A stretch of DNA of 64,000 nt. Origin: Onchocerca volvulus. Its lineage: Eukaryota; Nematoda; Chromadorea; Rhabditida; Onchocercidae. The notes beneath the pieces are model-generated. The model was not told where the DNA came from. It saw nothing but the letters and a program-made list of their open reading frames with translations, and did not search any database. Positions 24,170-37,600 of the stretch are shown piece by piece. Position 1 is the stretch's first letter, and the number at the start of each line of letters is the position of its first letter. The stretch lies in contig HG738137.1 in assembly GCA_000499405.2 (NCBI GenBank), positions 19,430,603 through 19,494,602 on the forward strand. The letters run 5' to 3'. A program made the translations under genes and the position numbers.

Positions 24170-25080
24170 AAAGAAAATCCTTGGCATTACTTGGCATCAA
24201 ATAGGGATATCATCCATTTAATTCTAAAACGACAGATAGAACGGAATTAACTAAGATAACAAAATGATCATTGGGATTTCTGGTCCTTACGATGTTATGA
24301 TTCAAATTATTTCTTCAACATTCATGGAAGAAGAATAATACATGGAATCAAATTATAATCGAAGACGACAAAGAAATGTTTATGAAAAATTTCATACATG
24401 AATGGCCAATCGTAAAATCCCTGCAACAAATGCAGCTCCATGTCTCCACAGATGCATCAAGTGTGGCATATTCTGCAGCCATACATGTATGAAACTATGG
24501 AGTGAAGAAGCAGATACGTTTTTGATCTTTGCTATATCCCGAATCCTGAAATAGAGGTATTATTATATTTTCACTGGAATTATTAGCGATACTCATCGGA
24601 GTAGAAGAAGTTGCTTTGAATACTCATCGGAGTAGAAGAAGTTGCTGTAATAAAGCAATTGGAGCTAGTAAATGTGTCGGTAACTTTATGTTCCGATTCT
24701 AAATGTGCCCTACATTGGATCCAAAACCATTCCAGGCTGCTACCAAGATTCATACAAAACTGAGTTAAGTCAAAATTCCTGTTCTATTATATTCCGGTGA
24801 GCATAATCCAATTGATGTTGCAGCAAATGGAATCCATAAAAGTTGGAAATTATGAACCATGGTGGGAATGGCCGTCATGGTTAAAGAAAGAGAAACCAAT
24901 CGGCTACAATCGGAATTCAAAGGAGATTTCGAAAATAAAGAAATGGTTCATGTATCATGTGGAACATTTCCTTATCAGGATCAAAAAGATAGAAACAACC
25001 TTTTCTGTACAAAAAAAAAAATATCAGTTATTATTTCATAATTCTAAAGTCTTAAGTCATTCTCAAAACAATAGTCGGTA
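24170..25080 (+). pseudogene. Pao-type RNase H and downstream remnant
   Basis: Fragments in several frames follow family order: KILGITWHQIG near 24176, LHVSTDASSVAYSAAIHV near 24434 (the RNase H start), LELLAILIGVEE near 24574, and CSDSKCALHWIQNHSRLLPR near 24690. HNPIDVAANGIHKS and then NYEPWWEWPSWLKKEKP (24797-25081 frame) correspond to the conserved NPAD/W-W region after RNase H in this family. Stops and frameshifts occur between nearly all blocks. Confidence 0.65.
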
Positions 25081-27266
25081 ATTTATACTTATACATCTTG
25101 TATTTCATAAGATGAACTGTGTTCGTGATATTTTTACGATGATTTCAGCGTCACGCCATATCACACCAAAAATAAAGAAAGTTTACATTATCCTTCTGAT
25201 TTGAATGCGATCGGAGGAACACTTGTTTGGTATCAGAAATATATCCGGTTTAATGGCTCGCGTGAGACAAACCGTTAAAAATATGTACCCAATATTATTC
25301 CTTTGATTTTCTCATTCACGGTAAAATTTTTTTTCTAATTCTTGAAATAATTTGGGAAAACTAAATTCCCATCTCCACCAGTTAACACATCCACATCCAA
25401 GAAGCCGGATTTCTCCTTTTCCAAAGCATCTGGCTATTTCAAAATTTAGTGCTTCCCCTATACTTGATCTATTCTTAAATCCAGTTAGGTAATGTTGAGA
25501 ATCATAAGCAGCAGATTAAAGTGGACCTATCTACATTCCAAATTTCTCGAAAAATATCATAAGTGAACAGAATTGCTTGACTCACGATGTTTTCCACAAT
25601 TCACTAGAACTATGCAAAATGCAAATACTAAAAAAAACAATAAAGGAATTCTCCTTTTTTTTGAAAAGCCAATTAATTGATTTTTGCTTCACCCATGAAA
25701 CAAAAAACCAAATAATATCAAATTTTCTGGATTTCACTGCTATCATTTATAAAAATTTATCAAATTTATAAAACAGTGTTTCAGTTGTGGAATTCTCCGA
25801 ACATTTAAGTATGGGATAATTTGAAATAGATTTCTTCTTAAAGATTGTAAATAAATTGCAAAATTCAAATTCTCGTTTGGTTTTAATATGTTAATTCTCT
25901 AAAATATTAGTTTTTCATTTATTAAGCATAAGTTTGAAGGCCTTCTTCATTTAAGATTAAATTTTTAGGTTTCGTCAACATTCAGAATCTTTTTATCAAA
26001 AAACAAGAAAGGGATTCAATTTTAGCTAAAATGTAATCAGGAATTTCTCCTATAAGCCATTTATATATATACCAAAAATTTCCGCGGCATACTATCTAAT
26101 TTTAACTTAATCCTGGCAATTATGCAAATAATTAATTAGTATCACTGGCACAGATTTCCCAGAAAAATTCGCCTGATCAGTCAATAATATCTTGATCACT
26201 TTGTCAAAACATTCTTGAATATTTACCGTCATTGTTTTGGAAGTATCAAACCAAAATTTTTAAAGAAAATAAGATTTATAGTTCTTTTGCAATCTAAAAT
26301 ATTTTTGTACAAATTTGAATAATGAGTTTAAAAAAAAAAAAAAACTTGCTTATTTTGAAAATCTTAAAAATATAATTATAACCATGGCTTTAAATTTAAA
26401 AAGTTTGAAAATAGTATGTATACAAATTATTCGATTATATCAAATGATGCGACAAAATTGAAATCAATTAATTAACGAATCCTCCAGCAAACATGCAAAT
26501 GCTCAAAAATTCTAGTGTTTGTGAGCAAATGACACACATTCCCTTCAATGTTTATACGCCAGATTGCCGCAACGTTTCCATTGCAAACATTCGTCCTCAA
26601 ATTCACACTTCCATGCTTTTGATTTTGTTTAGAAAAATTATTGATTGATTTGACTGATGCCAATTCCTTGATGGAAAATTAGGTAATATTCCTTGTTTAT
26701 ATGACGAGGTAATTAAGAATGTAACTAATTAATGGAATGCTTGGTTTGATTTTTGGGCTGAATTTTTCGAACCAATAGATATCATTAAAAACACTGCAAA
26801 AAAAATACCCCATATTTTTTGGCATAGTTTCAAACTATTGATTTGACCTACTTTTAACTGCTTTTGAATGAAATAATTTATAATTTGAGCATTATAAGTA
26901 TTTTAAATAAAGTTTAAAAATAAAATATACATTCTTCGATCATACAAAAATGAGTATTTTATATAAATCACATGTTCAAACTGAGAAACAAGTTTCGATT
27001 GAATCTATTTGTTGATTTAAATGATGAATTCATTCTTCTGTATAGATTTTAATCATTGCGTTATCTCGAAAAAATATCGCTCGATGATAAAATCACTGAT
27101 TATTCACATTTGGAGCTATCTTTTTTACTTTGAGATTTTTTTACATCATAGCGAAGCATGTTCTTAGAACTTTCATTTTCATAGATGTACAATCTAGAAA
27201 ATCCGAGACTTTGCAAACATATTGAATTTATCAAAATTTTAAAGTAAATAATGTAAAAAAAAAAAC

Positions 27267-27347
27267 TTTTATTAGTCAACATTTGTTTTTTTTCAAGAAA
27301 AAAAAAGTTTTTTTCTTTTTTAAAGAAATGTTGATTGACTAATAAAA
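27267..27347. repeat. hairpin, 18-22-nt arms with one bulge
   Basis: TTTTATTAGTCAACATTT at 27267-27284 is the reverse complement of 27326-27347 except for a 4-nt insertion (a repeated ATTG/CAAT step) in the right arm. The 41-nt loop is made of homopolymer A and T tracts that also pair partly. Confidence 0.6.
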
Positions 27348-29062
27348 AAACAACTGCTGTATGAATAATCGAATTTAGAGCTAATGCAAATTTACCGCAC
27401 AAAAGGCAAATATTTTTTAATCAACATTTTTCGTATAGTTTTCAAAGCAACTCCATTTACATGCAGTTATGAATTTGATTAGTTTTGGAAAATTTCAAAA
27501 CATAAAGCAATTTTTAATTATTTCAAAAACTCATAAAACGCTATGAATTAAGAGGAATGCCAGAGATAAAGTAAGAATGAACGAAATTTGTTTATGCGTA
27601 ACTGAATGAAATGATAGTGATTAGTTTCTGAAATAAATCAGCAGCGATCTTTCTAATTGTTCGATTCAATTATTGCTTTAAATATCGCGACTCCTCTAAT
27701 AAATCTTTTCTAGTGAACTAAGACTTGTATGGATAAGCAGAATATAGTATGAGTAAGTTTTATTTTACCAAATTTTAGCTGTCTCATTTGTCGATTAAAA
27801 GGTTAGTCACTTAAATGCTAAATTCGGTTCAATTTTTGAATACAAATTAAGTTGGAATATATTTATTTTATCTCAGTTGATGAACAGTGCATCAAGTAAA
27901 GTAAAAAAAGCGAAAATCAAAGTCTATCTAAGAAAATTCCTAAGAAGAGTATGAATCCAAAATAGCTTAGCGGGTCAATTACGACAACTTAAGTAGTTCA
28001 TTGATATGTTTGAAGGCCATGTGTCATTTTCATGTTTTTGATTCATGGGTTCATATTCCTGTAGCTTCTTTAATTCCTTTTTTTTTTCAATTTTTCTTGA
28101 TTTGACTTTTTGATTTATTATTTTTTCATTCGGCTTATTTGTGTGTGCAGTAATTTTAAAATTTCTGATAGTCGATCTAAGTAAAATCTTTATCAAGAAT
28201 TAAATCAATCAGTTGTCTTAATAGAATGCTGGAAAGAGCAACTGAGTTCATTTTAATTGAATCAATCAGATTACCGATAAATTGATTCTATTGATTTGGA
28301 AGATAAACCATTTTTAACATAGTTGTGATAAGAATAATAATAATAAATTTTCTCATTGAAATAACAATTATCCGAATGAATTAAAGCAATTTTGTTGAAT
28401 CAATGTTTGCCCAATCCCCTTTTGGAAAATGAACTGAATACCAACTTGTATTTTTTTTTTTTTTATAATTTCCATGGCTATTAATTATTCATTATTGATA
28501 CTTTTCTATCTGATTTTCCTCTCTGATTAGGCTTTTATTGCATGATTTCTTAAAATTATTGCTTGATTTGTATAAAGTTTTATATAAAAAAAGTGCAGTA
28601 GATGAATCTTTTTTATTATATCTCACAGTTTATAAATTTTATTTATTAACCTAATATTCCGTCAGATAAAGCTTCGTAGATTCATTCCTGAAAAGTAAAT
28701 TTTTTATGCCTAATATCAGTTTTCTTTTGCGTATGGATTTTTTCTATCATGTTTTCGTTTACGACAGATTTCCAGCTTTTTACTAATGAGATTTTGATTT
28801 CGTGCTTAATCCTCTTTTTCCGTAATTTAATTGATTACTTTTTCTCTTCAGTATATCTATTAATGAATCCCTTACTATTATTCTCATTATTTACAGATTA
28901 TCATTTTTATATTTTTGTGAACTTCCACATCATTATTATATAGTACATTAAGTAAAATCACTAACAATATGCTACTTGTTTGTAAAATTACTACCTTCAT
29001 TAATTATCATATTTTCCGATCTAAATTAAATTTTGAGTAAGATTTGAATCATCTCTTTGTAG

Positions 29063-29216
29063 ATTTGTGGTTGCAACGATTATAAGGAATAGAGAATCAC
29101 CCATAATTAATGAAGTTTATGCTAGAGAAAATAAAGAGGAATATCCAGTTCAACGAAACGAATCTGGCGGCTTATTCATGAAGGATGCCAGCGCTCGTTA
29201 TTCTATTATTAAGTAA
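29063..29216 (+). CDS. putative orphan terminal exon
   Basis: After a TTTGTAG acceptor at 29062 an open frame of 50 codons runs to TAA: one base, then FVVATIIRNRESPIINEVYA, RENKEEYPVQRNESGG, LFMKDASARYSIIK. Amino-acid composition is balanced and unlike the A+T-driven frames around it. A hydrophobic start followed by a charged tail suggests the end of a membrane protein. No upstream exon ending in phase 2 could be identified with confidence, so the gene, if real, is unresolved, or this is an exon relic. Confidence 0.35.
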
Positions 29217-32163
29217 TTTATGCCTCTTATTGCTTTCTAAATTTTTTCGAATTTCTGTTCTAAAAAAAAGAAAAAAACTCGAATAATTTTAGCTGAGATT
29301 TGCGAAATAAACACATATAACTTTCAAAAGAATGAATACACTTGTGAACATTATAATGTTAATGTCAAAAGCTTCCGAATTTCGATATGTTTATTAGGTC
29401 TTCATTGACTGGCTTATGACGTTTAACTTTTAAGATTAATAAGTATACTCCCTTTTGATTAGATTGTTGTGTGCAGCATGATGTCAAAAAGATTTTATTG
29501 GCTTTTCAAGATCGGTTTAAGAAAAAATTTTTTGTCAGAAAATATGTTCTTCATAAGAATATCTAAAAATAGATTGTTTCTTTAGTTTATTTTATTTATT
29601 CGGTCATTTAGAACCATTAAATCACGATTTTCTCTTAGATCTAATAGGCATATGATGTGTTTCATTATTACCTAGTCTCTATTACCAACTAAAATGTCTC
29701 ACTTGAGATCATCGGCAATGAAATGACAATTTAATGAAAAAATAAATTGAATGTATCAGAAAGTAGAGATTTGTCAGAATTCGTATTTTTTAACTTAATT
29801 TCAAAAAGATTCTTTGGTACATTTACTATTTTAATTTCAAAAAATAATTCTTTAGTGCATTCAAAAAAGAATGATACAAGGTATTGGATTAGTTCCGTTG
29901 AAGTATATCTATTGATAGAGTTGCAAATTTTAAATCCATCAGTAATATTTGATTCATCGATTGTAATAACTACGGTGACTTTCGTTTCAAGTAAATTGGA
30001 TTCCATATTAATAAATATTTACTGGAGATCTTTGCAATTTCATCTTGCTTTATCTAACAATTCAAAAAAAAAAAAATTGATTAAACTGAAACAGCGTACG
30101 GATATATTAAATGAATTTTTTTTTTAAATTATAAAATCAATGAAAGGAATTAAAGATCAACGTTTATTAAAATCTTTTGGAGATGAAAAAGGAATAAATT
30201 AGGCAAAATGGAATAAAAACAAACATCTTGAATTATGAGAAGAGGATATAGATAACGAATAAATGATGACGCTGATATAATATAATCATAAATGAAATAT
30301 CTTATCACTCATGAAACCACTCTTCATGCCGCTTAGCTCATTTAACTTCCTTCCCTGATGCGATTTCTATTAATCTCTTTCATCTCGAAATTTGCAATAA
30401 ATCTTATCACTTATCTTCATATCATCCAATTTTAAAATTTTGCTTCAATTTTTCGCATGCAAACAGCTGATATCTTTTGCTAAAAATCAAAAATTTGTTC
30501 TGATGCATCAATTTTATAAGACTATTTTTGCTGCTGAAATAAAAATATCGATTTCTTTCTATTGTCCAAACTTTTCCTTTTTCAAATTTCTTGAAAATTA
30601 GACCTTTAAAATTTGTTTTCTTAAAAACTTCCGAAATAGGCAATAGTTGCTAAATTTTTAAATGCCTATAATATTTTTAGTAATAAAATAATTTGCAAGC
30701 AAATTGAAATTGAAAAAGTAAAAAATTAACAAATGGTGAGTGAGATAAATAAGAAAGAAATTCATGCCATTCAAATGCGACTTTGTAATCATGTGAAGAT
30801 TCAGTTTTAAAATTTCGAGATTGATGAACTGTTCACTGTTTGTGGATTAAATTATATAATAGTTAAATAATTTAAAAAGATAAGTTTGGAATCTTTTTAC
30901 ATCGAAAAATGTGTTTTCTACCTGATAAAATTCAATTTGTAGTAAATATTCCGTTGGAATATCGGAAAATATTTTGAAATAATAGTTAATTAATTATTTC
31001 TGCTCTGCTGCAGAATCAGAGCATCATAACATCTGCTCATCCTACAACTGCTAAGCACCACTAAGCAACCATTTCAGTTCGTTGTAATACCGATCCTGTA
31101 ACTTTTTTTATTTCTTCTGTCTAATTTTTTGAATTAACTAGATTTTATGCTGCTCATAAATTTCTTTGCTCGCGAATGTAAATAACAAGTTTATTTTTAA
31201 TTTCAGTCGAATGATTTCTGAGACGTGTAGTTAAGAACAAACGCCAGGTGATTAGCACAGTTAACAAACGATCCAATCACAATCTTTGCCGAAGAAAATT
31301 TCATCTAAAATCGACATATTCTCATTCATAGCCTCTAATCGAGGCTATGCTCGATTTCGTTTTTGTCACTAATGTTATATGAAAAGTATGAAATCTCAAT
31401 CCTCTTCAAAGGAAGAAATGAATAAATTGATATTTACGACTGACTAAAAATTTCTCTATCAAATTTTAAGCGGAAATTTCAGGAATGTTTACACCATGAA
31501 AAATTTATATATGTTTCACCAACTGATAGCTAAATGATAATTTGTAGTAGTTTATTGAGTTTCGAAAATTCCGTGTTCAATAGCTGAGATCTTCTGAGAA
31601 CTGTAAGGATTTATGGACAATGGACAGAACCCATTTTTAAAATTACTTTGCTATTTCAATTTAAGTGAACATCATTATGAGCTTTTGCTTTCACGACTTT
31701 TTCTAGTTATTTGCTGGGAGAGCTTTTAAATCAGCGGCTTGTCACTTTGAAAATTAATTAAATTATGCAAGCAAATGAACAATCGATTTCTAAGATGTCT
31801 TATCTTTCATACTTTTTATGTTTCGAACAAGAGAGCTTTTACTGTTTTTAATTTAATGAAATTAATATAACATGTTTTTGTCTTCTTGCTCTATCATCAA
31901 CTTTATTATACTGTTATGGCCTTTAGAGAATCGAATTTGGGGATGTGTGGTGGACTTGACGTACGGTCATGTGTATTCAAGTTATGACCATAAAATTAGA
32001 AAACTGTTTGAAATGAAATGGAAATTAATTGATAGTCGAATTCCAGTCATTCCAAAATTTCTGATGTCTCACAGTTCAATGGGAGGAAATTTCCTGTTTG
32101 TTAATCAATAATCACTCCAAATATGTGTTATGTATGCATATGAATTTCATTTTCAGGTGTTCT

Positions 32164-32308
32164 TGTGTGTGTATCTCTAGGTGTGTGCGTGCGTGTGTGT
32201 GTATGTGTATGTATGTGCGTATCTGTACGTGTGTGTGTCTGTGGGTGTGTGCGTGTGTGTGTGCGTGTGTGTGTGTGTGTGTGTGTGCGTGTGTGTGTGT
32301 GTGTGCGT
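32164..32308. repeat. imperfect GT microsatellite
   Basis: About 145 bp of GT repeats interrupted by GC, AT and TCT steps. It generates spurious frames on both strands (Cys/Val-rich on plus, His/Thr-rich on minus at 32112-32420). Confidence 0.95.
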
Positions 32309-34671
32309 ACACTACCGTTTGTTTATCCAAAAATGGTAACATGCATGAGCAATTAAATTGCATGTTTGTTAGTTTGTTCAAACTTTTTTCTTTCCTGATT
32401 CTACTCTTTTCTATTATCATCTATTTCTATCCTTGTATCTCACCTTTTCTTCTTTATCTTATAATTGAATTAAAAATCTAATCATGTTAGAGAGACTTTA
32501 TCTTCCTCTTTCTTCATTTGCTTATCTTTATTTATCTTCAAGTTTAATTATAGCTGCACTGTGCAGTAAATTTTATCTCTATCGTAATTAAAATCTCCAT
32601 TTAATTAATTACTCATAATATAATCTAGCAATTGAAATTCAATTTTCAGTCCAAATTTTTTGTTCTGTTCTCTTCCAACAAGTGTGAATTTGTATTAAGT
32701 TTTTTATTTTCATCGAGAATGATAATAAAAAAGTAAAAAACTTAAAAAACAGTTCCCTCAATTTTTAGAAGTACCACAAATAAAAGTTTAACAGTAGGAA
32801 CTCCAGAAATTATTGGTAAGAAATATTTAATTATTGTTCAAATTTAGGATACTTTATCACTGCAATCAGTGATTCTGAAGATAAGAGTAAAAATGACAAA
32901 ACTTCTCGCAATAAATTTTGAATTGACATTCTGAACTGACATTCTCGTAATAAATTTCATTAAGAGAGTAGTAAGTTAATTTAAGAAAATGTACGTCTCA
33001 AAATTAAAATCATATGTTTCCTTCTTCTCCCCAAAGAAGATGGATGCTATTGCAGTCTTAACCGAAAGGATTAGTAGTTAATAGATTAAATTGTTTTTAA
33101 TATGACAGAAGTAGAAAAAGATGTTGCTTTTAACAACAAACACTATATTATTCCAACTCCTTATTTCCCAACATTTCATACTCGTTAATGTCCTGTGCAG
33201 TAATAGATATTCTGAAGTTTGAAATTTAATGCTTTTATACCATTCTGTTTTCACTATTGTTAAATCGAGATTCATCATTTAATTTTGGTTCCAAATGTTG
33301 CATAGCAAAGCATATGTCTCAAGTGTTGAAAATAGATTAGCAATTATCAACTTGGAAAAATCGCAAGAACTAGGCTTCATCCGGTTGTTTTCAACATTTG
33401 GCTTTGCTTTTAGGGTATCTACAATTTTATATATTATGCAACCCAGTAACATTTGCAATTATAGAATTTGCATAGCTATCTGTTTATTTATATAACAAAT
33501 CATTGAAAGTTTGTTTCTATAAATAGTAAACTTTCAATTTATTTCATCATCCCTATTGTCACTCTAATTATCGAATAAACCTTCTATGACAGAGTATTGT
33601 TTGTTGCTCTCCCGCTGTAAATTATACTTATTAAAAAAGATTATTTTCAAAAGCATATAGTTTTTAAGAAGTTGACTTCTATAAATATTAATACATATGT
33701 ACTTGGACTTAAGCACGCATAGGAACACGGATACGTGTATGTACATACGCATGCTAACTAGTTCACAGCCTTCAATATTCAGAAAAGTCGAAATTTTAAT
33801 CATGTTCAGAAGTAATCCATGAATTTCGCTAAGAGAGAATCCATTAATTAGTTTTTTTTTTTCATTTGGAAATTCATTAATTGATGAAGTCAAATTGTCG
33901 AAACTTTGTCCTTTCTTATTGATTTTATAATTCGATTTGACCAAAGTAGTGATGAGATAATTAGATTTATTATATATATTTAGATAGGTACAATTTAAAT
34001 GAAACAAAAAAAAAAAAAATGAAAATCTGATTTGAATTGTGCTACACTCAGCTTTCATAGAAAGATTATCTCATGTTCTTATCCAAAAGTAGCTATTTCA
34101 GTCCTAATTATTGCCCGAAGATGTTTCGTTAGTTTGTGATAGCCTATTTGGAATGGAATTTTGAATTGGCTTCATCAAAAATTTAAATATCTGGCATCTT
34201 CGATTTTTCAAACTTATTCTAGTCCCTTTTAAGTACTTTCTTTTTTATTAAGAATAATTTAACGATTAAAGTACTTAAATTGAAACTAAAAGTTGACAGT
34301 TTTTATTTTGATTGTTTTAACTAAAGAAATTGAATTATAGTGAAGAATTAGCGGCATTAGGAGGAAAAAAATGGCTTTTGTCCATGAAGTTAAATTGCTA
34401 TGGATGAATAGATATCTGCTACAAACTCAAGTAAAATCAAAAGATTGTATTCGACCTCTTCAATCATCGATCATTTTCTCAAACTTTTTTTTTTAAATAT
34501 TCATCTTTCGAAGCTATGTTATTTTCAGAATAAAATTCTGAAAAATGCTTGAATTGGAGATTCGAGGCATGTTTGTTATCAGAAGTGATGGAATGGTACT
34601 CTTGTATGGTTGCCCTTGAAGGAAAAAGTGGGAAAGTTCATAAACTTTCTAGAAAGATTTGAACAACAAAT

Positions 34672-37600
34672 ATGCTTTCCAACTTGACAAGTCCCCATTA
34701 TTCGTCATCTTCTGCTGACAGTGCTCCTGCGAAACTGGTATGCTGTACTTGATGTGTTCTATTTATCAGTCGTCGCTTCTGATCGAAAAAAAAAATGAAA
34801 ATAGCAAGAAGTAATGGATGACTTTTCTCCTGAAAATGTCATTCTAACGGTTCTAATTTCGCCAATTTCAAGCATTTTATATTTGGCTACAAATAAACTT
34901 TTGAATTTTGTACCGGTCTTAATCAAGAGTCTCAAGGACAAAAAATCTGAATCACTTGTATTATTTTATTTTATATTTTGTAGATTTTTTTCGTTCAAAC
35001 AGCTCAAACTGTCAAGAAAATATTTGCTATAGTAAAATATCTTGGCAGATCATTGATTCATTCTAAGTTATTTCCTGAGCCTCAGTTTTATTTAAATATT
35101 GTGACTCTTGTTGAAGACTTGAGGATTCAGGAAGAATTTATAATGGCTAAAAGTGAAGAAGAAATATTTAACTATTCTGGGAACGAAACAAGAGAAGAGG
35201 ATATCATACAGGCAGATGATTCAATTCAAATGAAGTGCTATGAATCGGACAGTTTTCAAATTTTCCAGAAAACGGCAAGTTTCAGAACTATTTTGAATTT
35301 TTTTGAATATCACAGAATTCATCCAATATTTTCACTACAACGTTTGCATAGTATTTATGCGACCTAATGAAATCATACTGTTTATTCTCGATTTGATGTT
35401 CTCATCAACGCCTCCAACAGTCGGAAAGTTGAGGTGAGATTCACCGATAGATTCACGGAAGGATTCAAACAGCTCTGACGTTAATTTTGAATCTGTCATC
35501 AAAAAATCTCACCGTCAATTTTTGGAAGAGAGTCCTTTGCGTAATTTACAGGTAGACGATTTGTTATTGGCAGCAAGTATTGCAGCGACTATTTTCAATA
35601 TTTTGGTCATTTTCTGTGCTATAAAATTATTTCGGCGAAGTGGCGATACGATGCATTTATTCATTATCAGTATGACTGTCGGTGACTTACTACTTACAGG
35701 TGGCTGACTCGGCTTTTCTAAAAATGACTAAATGCATAGCAATGATAGCGTTTTGAAGTTGAGTTAGGAATTTGAAATCAAAATTCGAGAGTTCTTCGAG
35801 AAACAAAAAATGAAAGCTGAAGTTAAACACAATTTAAAATTCTATCATTAAGTTGAATGTCAAACAGTGAATATTTTAACAATAAATACATTCCAACTGT
35901 TGAATATTTCGAGAAAACAAAAGCTAAATGAAACGAGCGCAAAAAAATTTGATGAAAATCAGCTATTGCCTGAAATCATTGTGTTGATGAAGGAATGAAA
36001 AAGAATTATGTTACGTATCAGCTACTAAAACTTTAATATGATTTTAATTTTTTATTATCTATGACTATCAACAAAAATAAACGATACGTTAAAAACAAAA
36101 AAAAATTTAAAGCAATTTCAATGATTTTTTCAATGATTTAACCATTGTATTTTAATTTAACCAACAATGTGCAATAATAAATTTTTCTGAAATTGTAAGC
36201 TAAACATCAAAGTTTATATATGATTTAAAATCAGTACTTTCAGTATTTTGTCATCCCAACGAATTCCTCATTCGTAAACACGAATTCCTGCGATATATGC
36301 GTCTGTGTGCCATAACTCATTTCTGCAATTGGTTAGGCTTGGCAGTATCAGGCTTATCGTTAACAATGCTCAACCTTGATAAGCTTATCTATTTTCAATG
36401 GCCACTAAGCTATGACCGTGCAATGTCGAAAAAAAGAGCTTCTGTTTTATGCACTTTTATTTGGAGCGTCTCTGTGGGGTAAATTTCAATTTTTTTTTTT
36501 TCGAAAATTTTCGAAAAATTTGTTCTTCATAAGAATTTTCATGAAATTTTAGTTTCTATAAGAATAATGTTGAATTTTTTTCATGAAATTTTAGTTCCTA
36601 TAAGAATAATCACTATTTTAAAAATATTTTTAATCAATTGTTTCAAAAAATCAGCGATTCTTCTATCAGCTTTCTCATTCGTGACCATATAAACTGTTTA
36701 TTATCTGTAAAGTTATGTCATATTCATATCATCAATAAGCAATGTAGATTTCAACAATAAACACCGATAGCATAAAGATAAGATAAAATTGAACGATTTA
36801 TCATCTTACTGTAGATGGCATTCCAGATATGTGACTTGGGTTTGGGTGTTTAATGTCGTTTATATTGGTAAAAACTGCAATTTGCAAGTAAGTATCTGCA
36901 AAATCATTAAAATTGTTATCAAATTGTTATCAGCAAAATTTTTACCAGTAAACTGCTGTCAGTATTAATCTATGAACAATTCTTAATTCTTGAGCATTTA
37001 ATTTATTCGAGTTCTACACTTTTCAGTGAATATTTAATTCTGATAAATGTCTTATTCGTCATTGTGAGTCTGGAATACAAGTCTCGTATTCAAATTTGTG
37101 ATAGAAGTTTCACAGCTAACACTGATGAAATCCATAATTTGACCCTAATACATATGTATACTTCATAGCTGGCGATTCATTACCGATTGGAAGTTCATCT
37201 ATTCTGAAATGATCTTTTCAGAAGCTAAAATTTATGAAATTTTTAAAATTATTCTACAAATCAGTTCAGCGTTTGATTTTTCATTCAGAAAAACAGAACC
37301 AATAGAAAATAAAGATCTGTTACAGATGGCCAGTGATCATATGTATTTTTACGACATATTCATGGTAACTTACTGTGTACTACCAGTAACCTCATCTCTA
37401 ATCGTTAGTGGTTATTTATACCAACTTACCCATGAAAAACGTCATAGTCCAGTTTCTATTGGACAATCGCAGAAGTTTAAAAATAAAGTTAGCTCATTTA
37501 TAGTATAACGTCAATTTTCGAATTTAAAACAAAAACCATCTTTTTAATATTAATTGATTAATAATCTAAAATGAATTCTGAAATCCTCAAGCCAAAATTT

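Larger units (their letters stand above)
21175..25080 (+). mobile_element. decayed Pao/BEL-type LTR retrotransposon, internal part
   Basis: Read left to right across several frames, the segment keeps the Pao/BEL order: a gag-like helix and CCHC knuckle, an aspartic protease, reverse transcriptase, RNase H and the start of the post-RNase H region. All parts carry stops and frameshifts, so it is a pseudogenised copy. No integrase and no long terminal repeats could be recognised, and a T/A-rich block (22006-23370) replaces the protease-RT linker. A 27-bp stretch is duplicated within the RNase H part (24589-24615 and 24620-24646). Identification rests on remembered family motifs, not on a search. 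Confidence 0.75.
25081..34671. other. 9.6-kb gene-poor region
   Basis: No complete gene could be built here. Four isolated patches look exon-like (25146-25279 plus, 25332-25431 minus, 26481-26644 plus, 29063-29216 plus) and are discussed separately. A hairpin at 27267-27347 and a GT microsatellite at 32164-32308 are present. Other open frames, including a 164-codon minus frame at 33564-34058, are Lys/Asn/Ile/Phe-rich products of A+T-rich DNA with no splice support. Confidence 0.5.

Noticed and set aside
29731..30127. Overlapping frames of 91 (minus) and 126 (plus) codons
   Set aside because: Mutually antisense and strongly A+T-driven; no supporting signals.
31331..31351. GCCTC/GAGGC mini-palindrome as a tRNA or terminator
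   Set aside because: The stem is only five base pairs and no tRNA arms or T-loop sequence surround it.
31872..32111. 79-codon plus frame beginning MFLSSCSIINFII
   Set aside because: Composition is less biased than its neighbours, but there are no splice partners, domain or signal context; probably chance.
32098..32481. Open frames of 127 (plus) and 102 (minus) codons over the GT repeat
   Set aside because: Both are products of the microsatellite (Cys/Val or His/Thr repeats) with no real coding character.
33564..34058. 164-codon minus-strand frame
   Set aside because: Composition follows the A+T-rich DNA (Lys, Asn, Ile, Phe), with no splice sites, domain or start context to support it.
37021..37130. 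Candidate GPCR exon after TTTTCAG with a hydrophobic frame
   Set aside because: Phase does not fit between the exons at 36815-36887 and 37326-37487, which join directly and reproduce the Cys loop to TM5 order.
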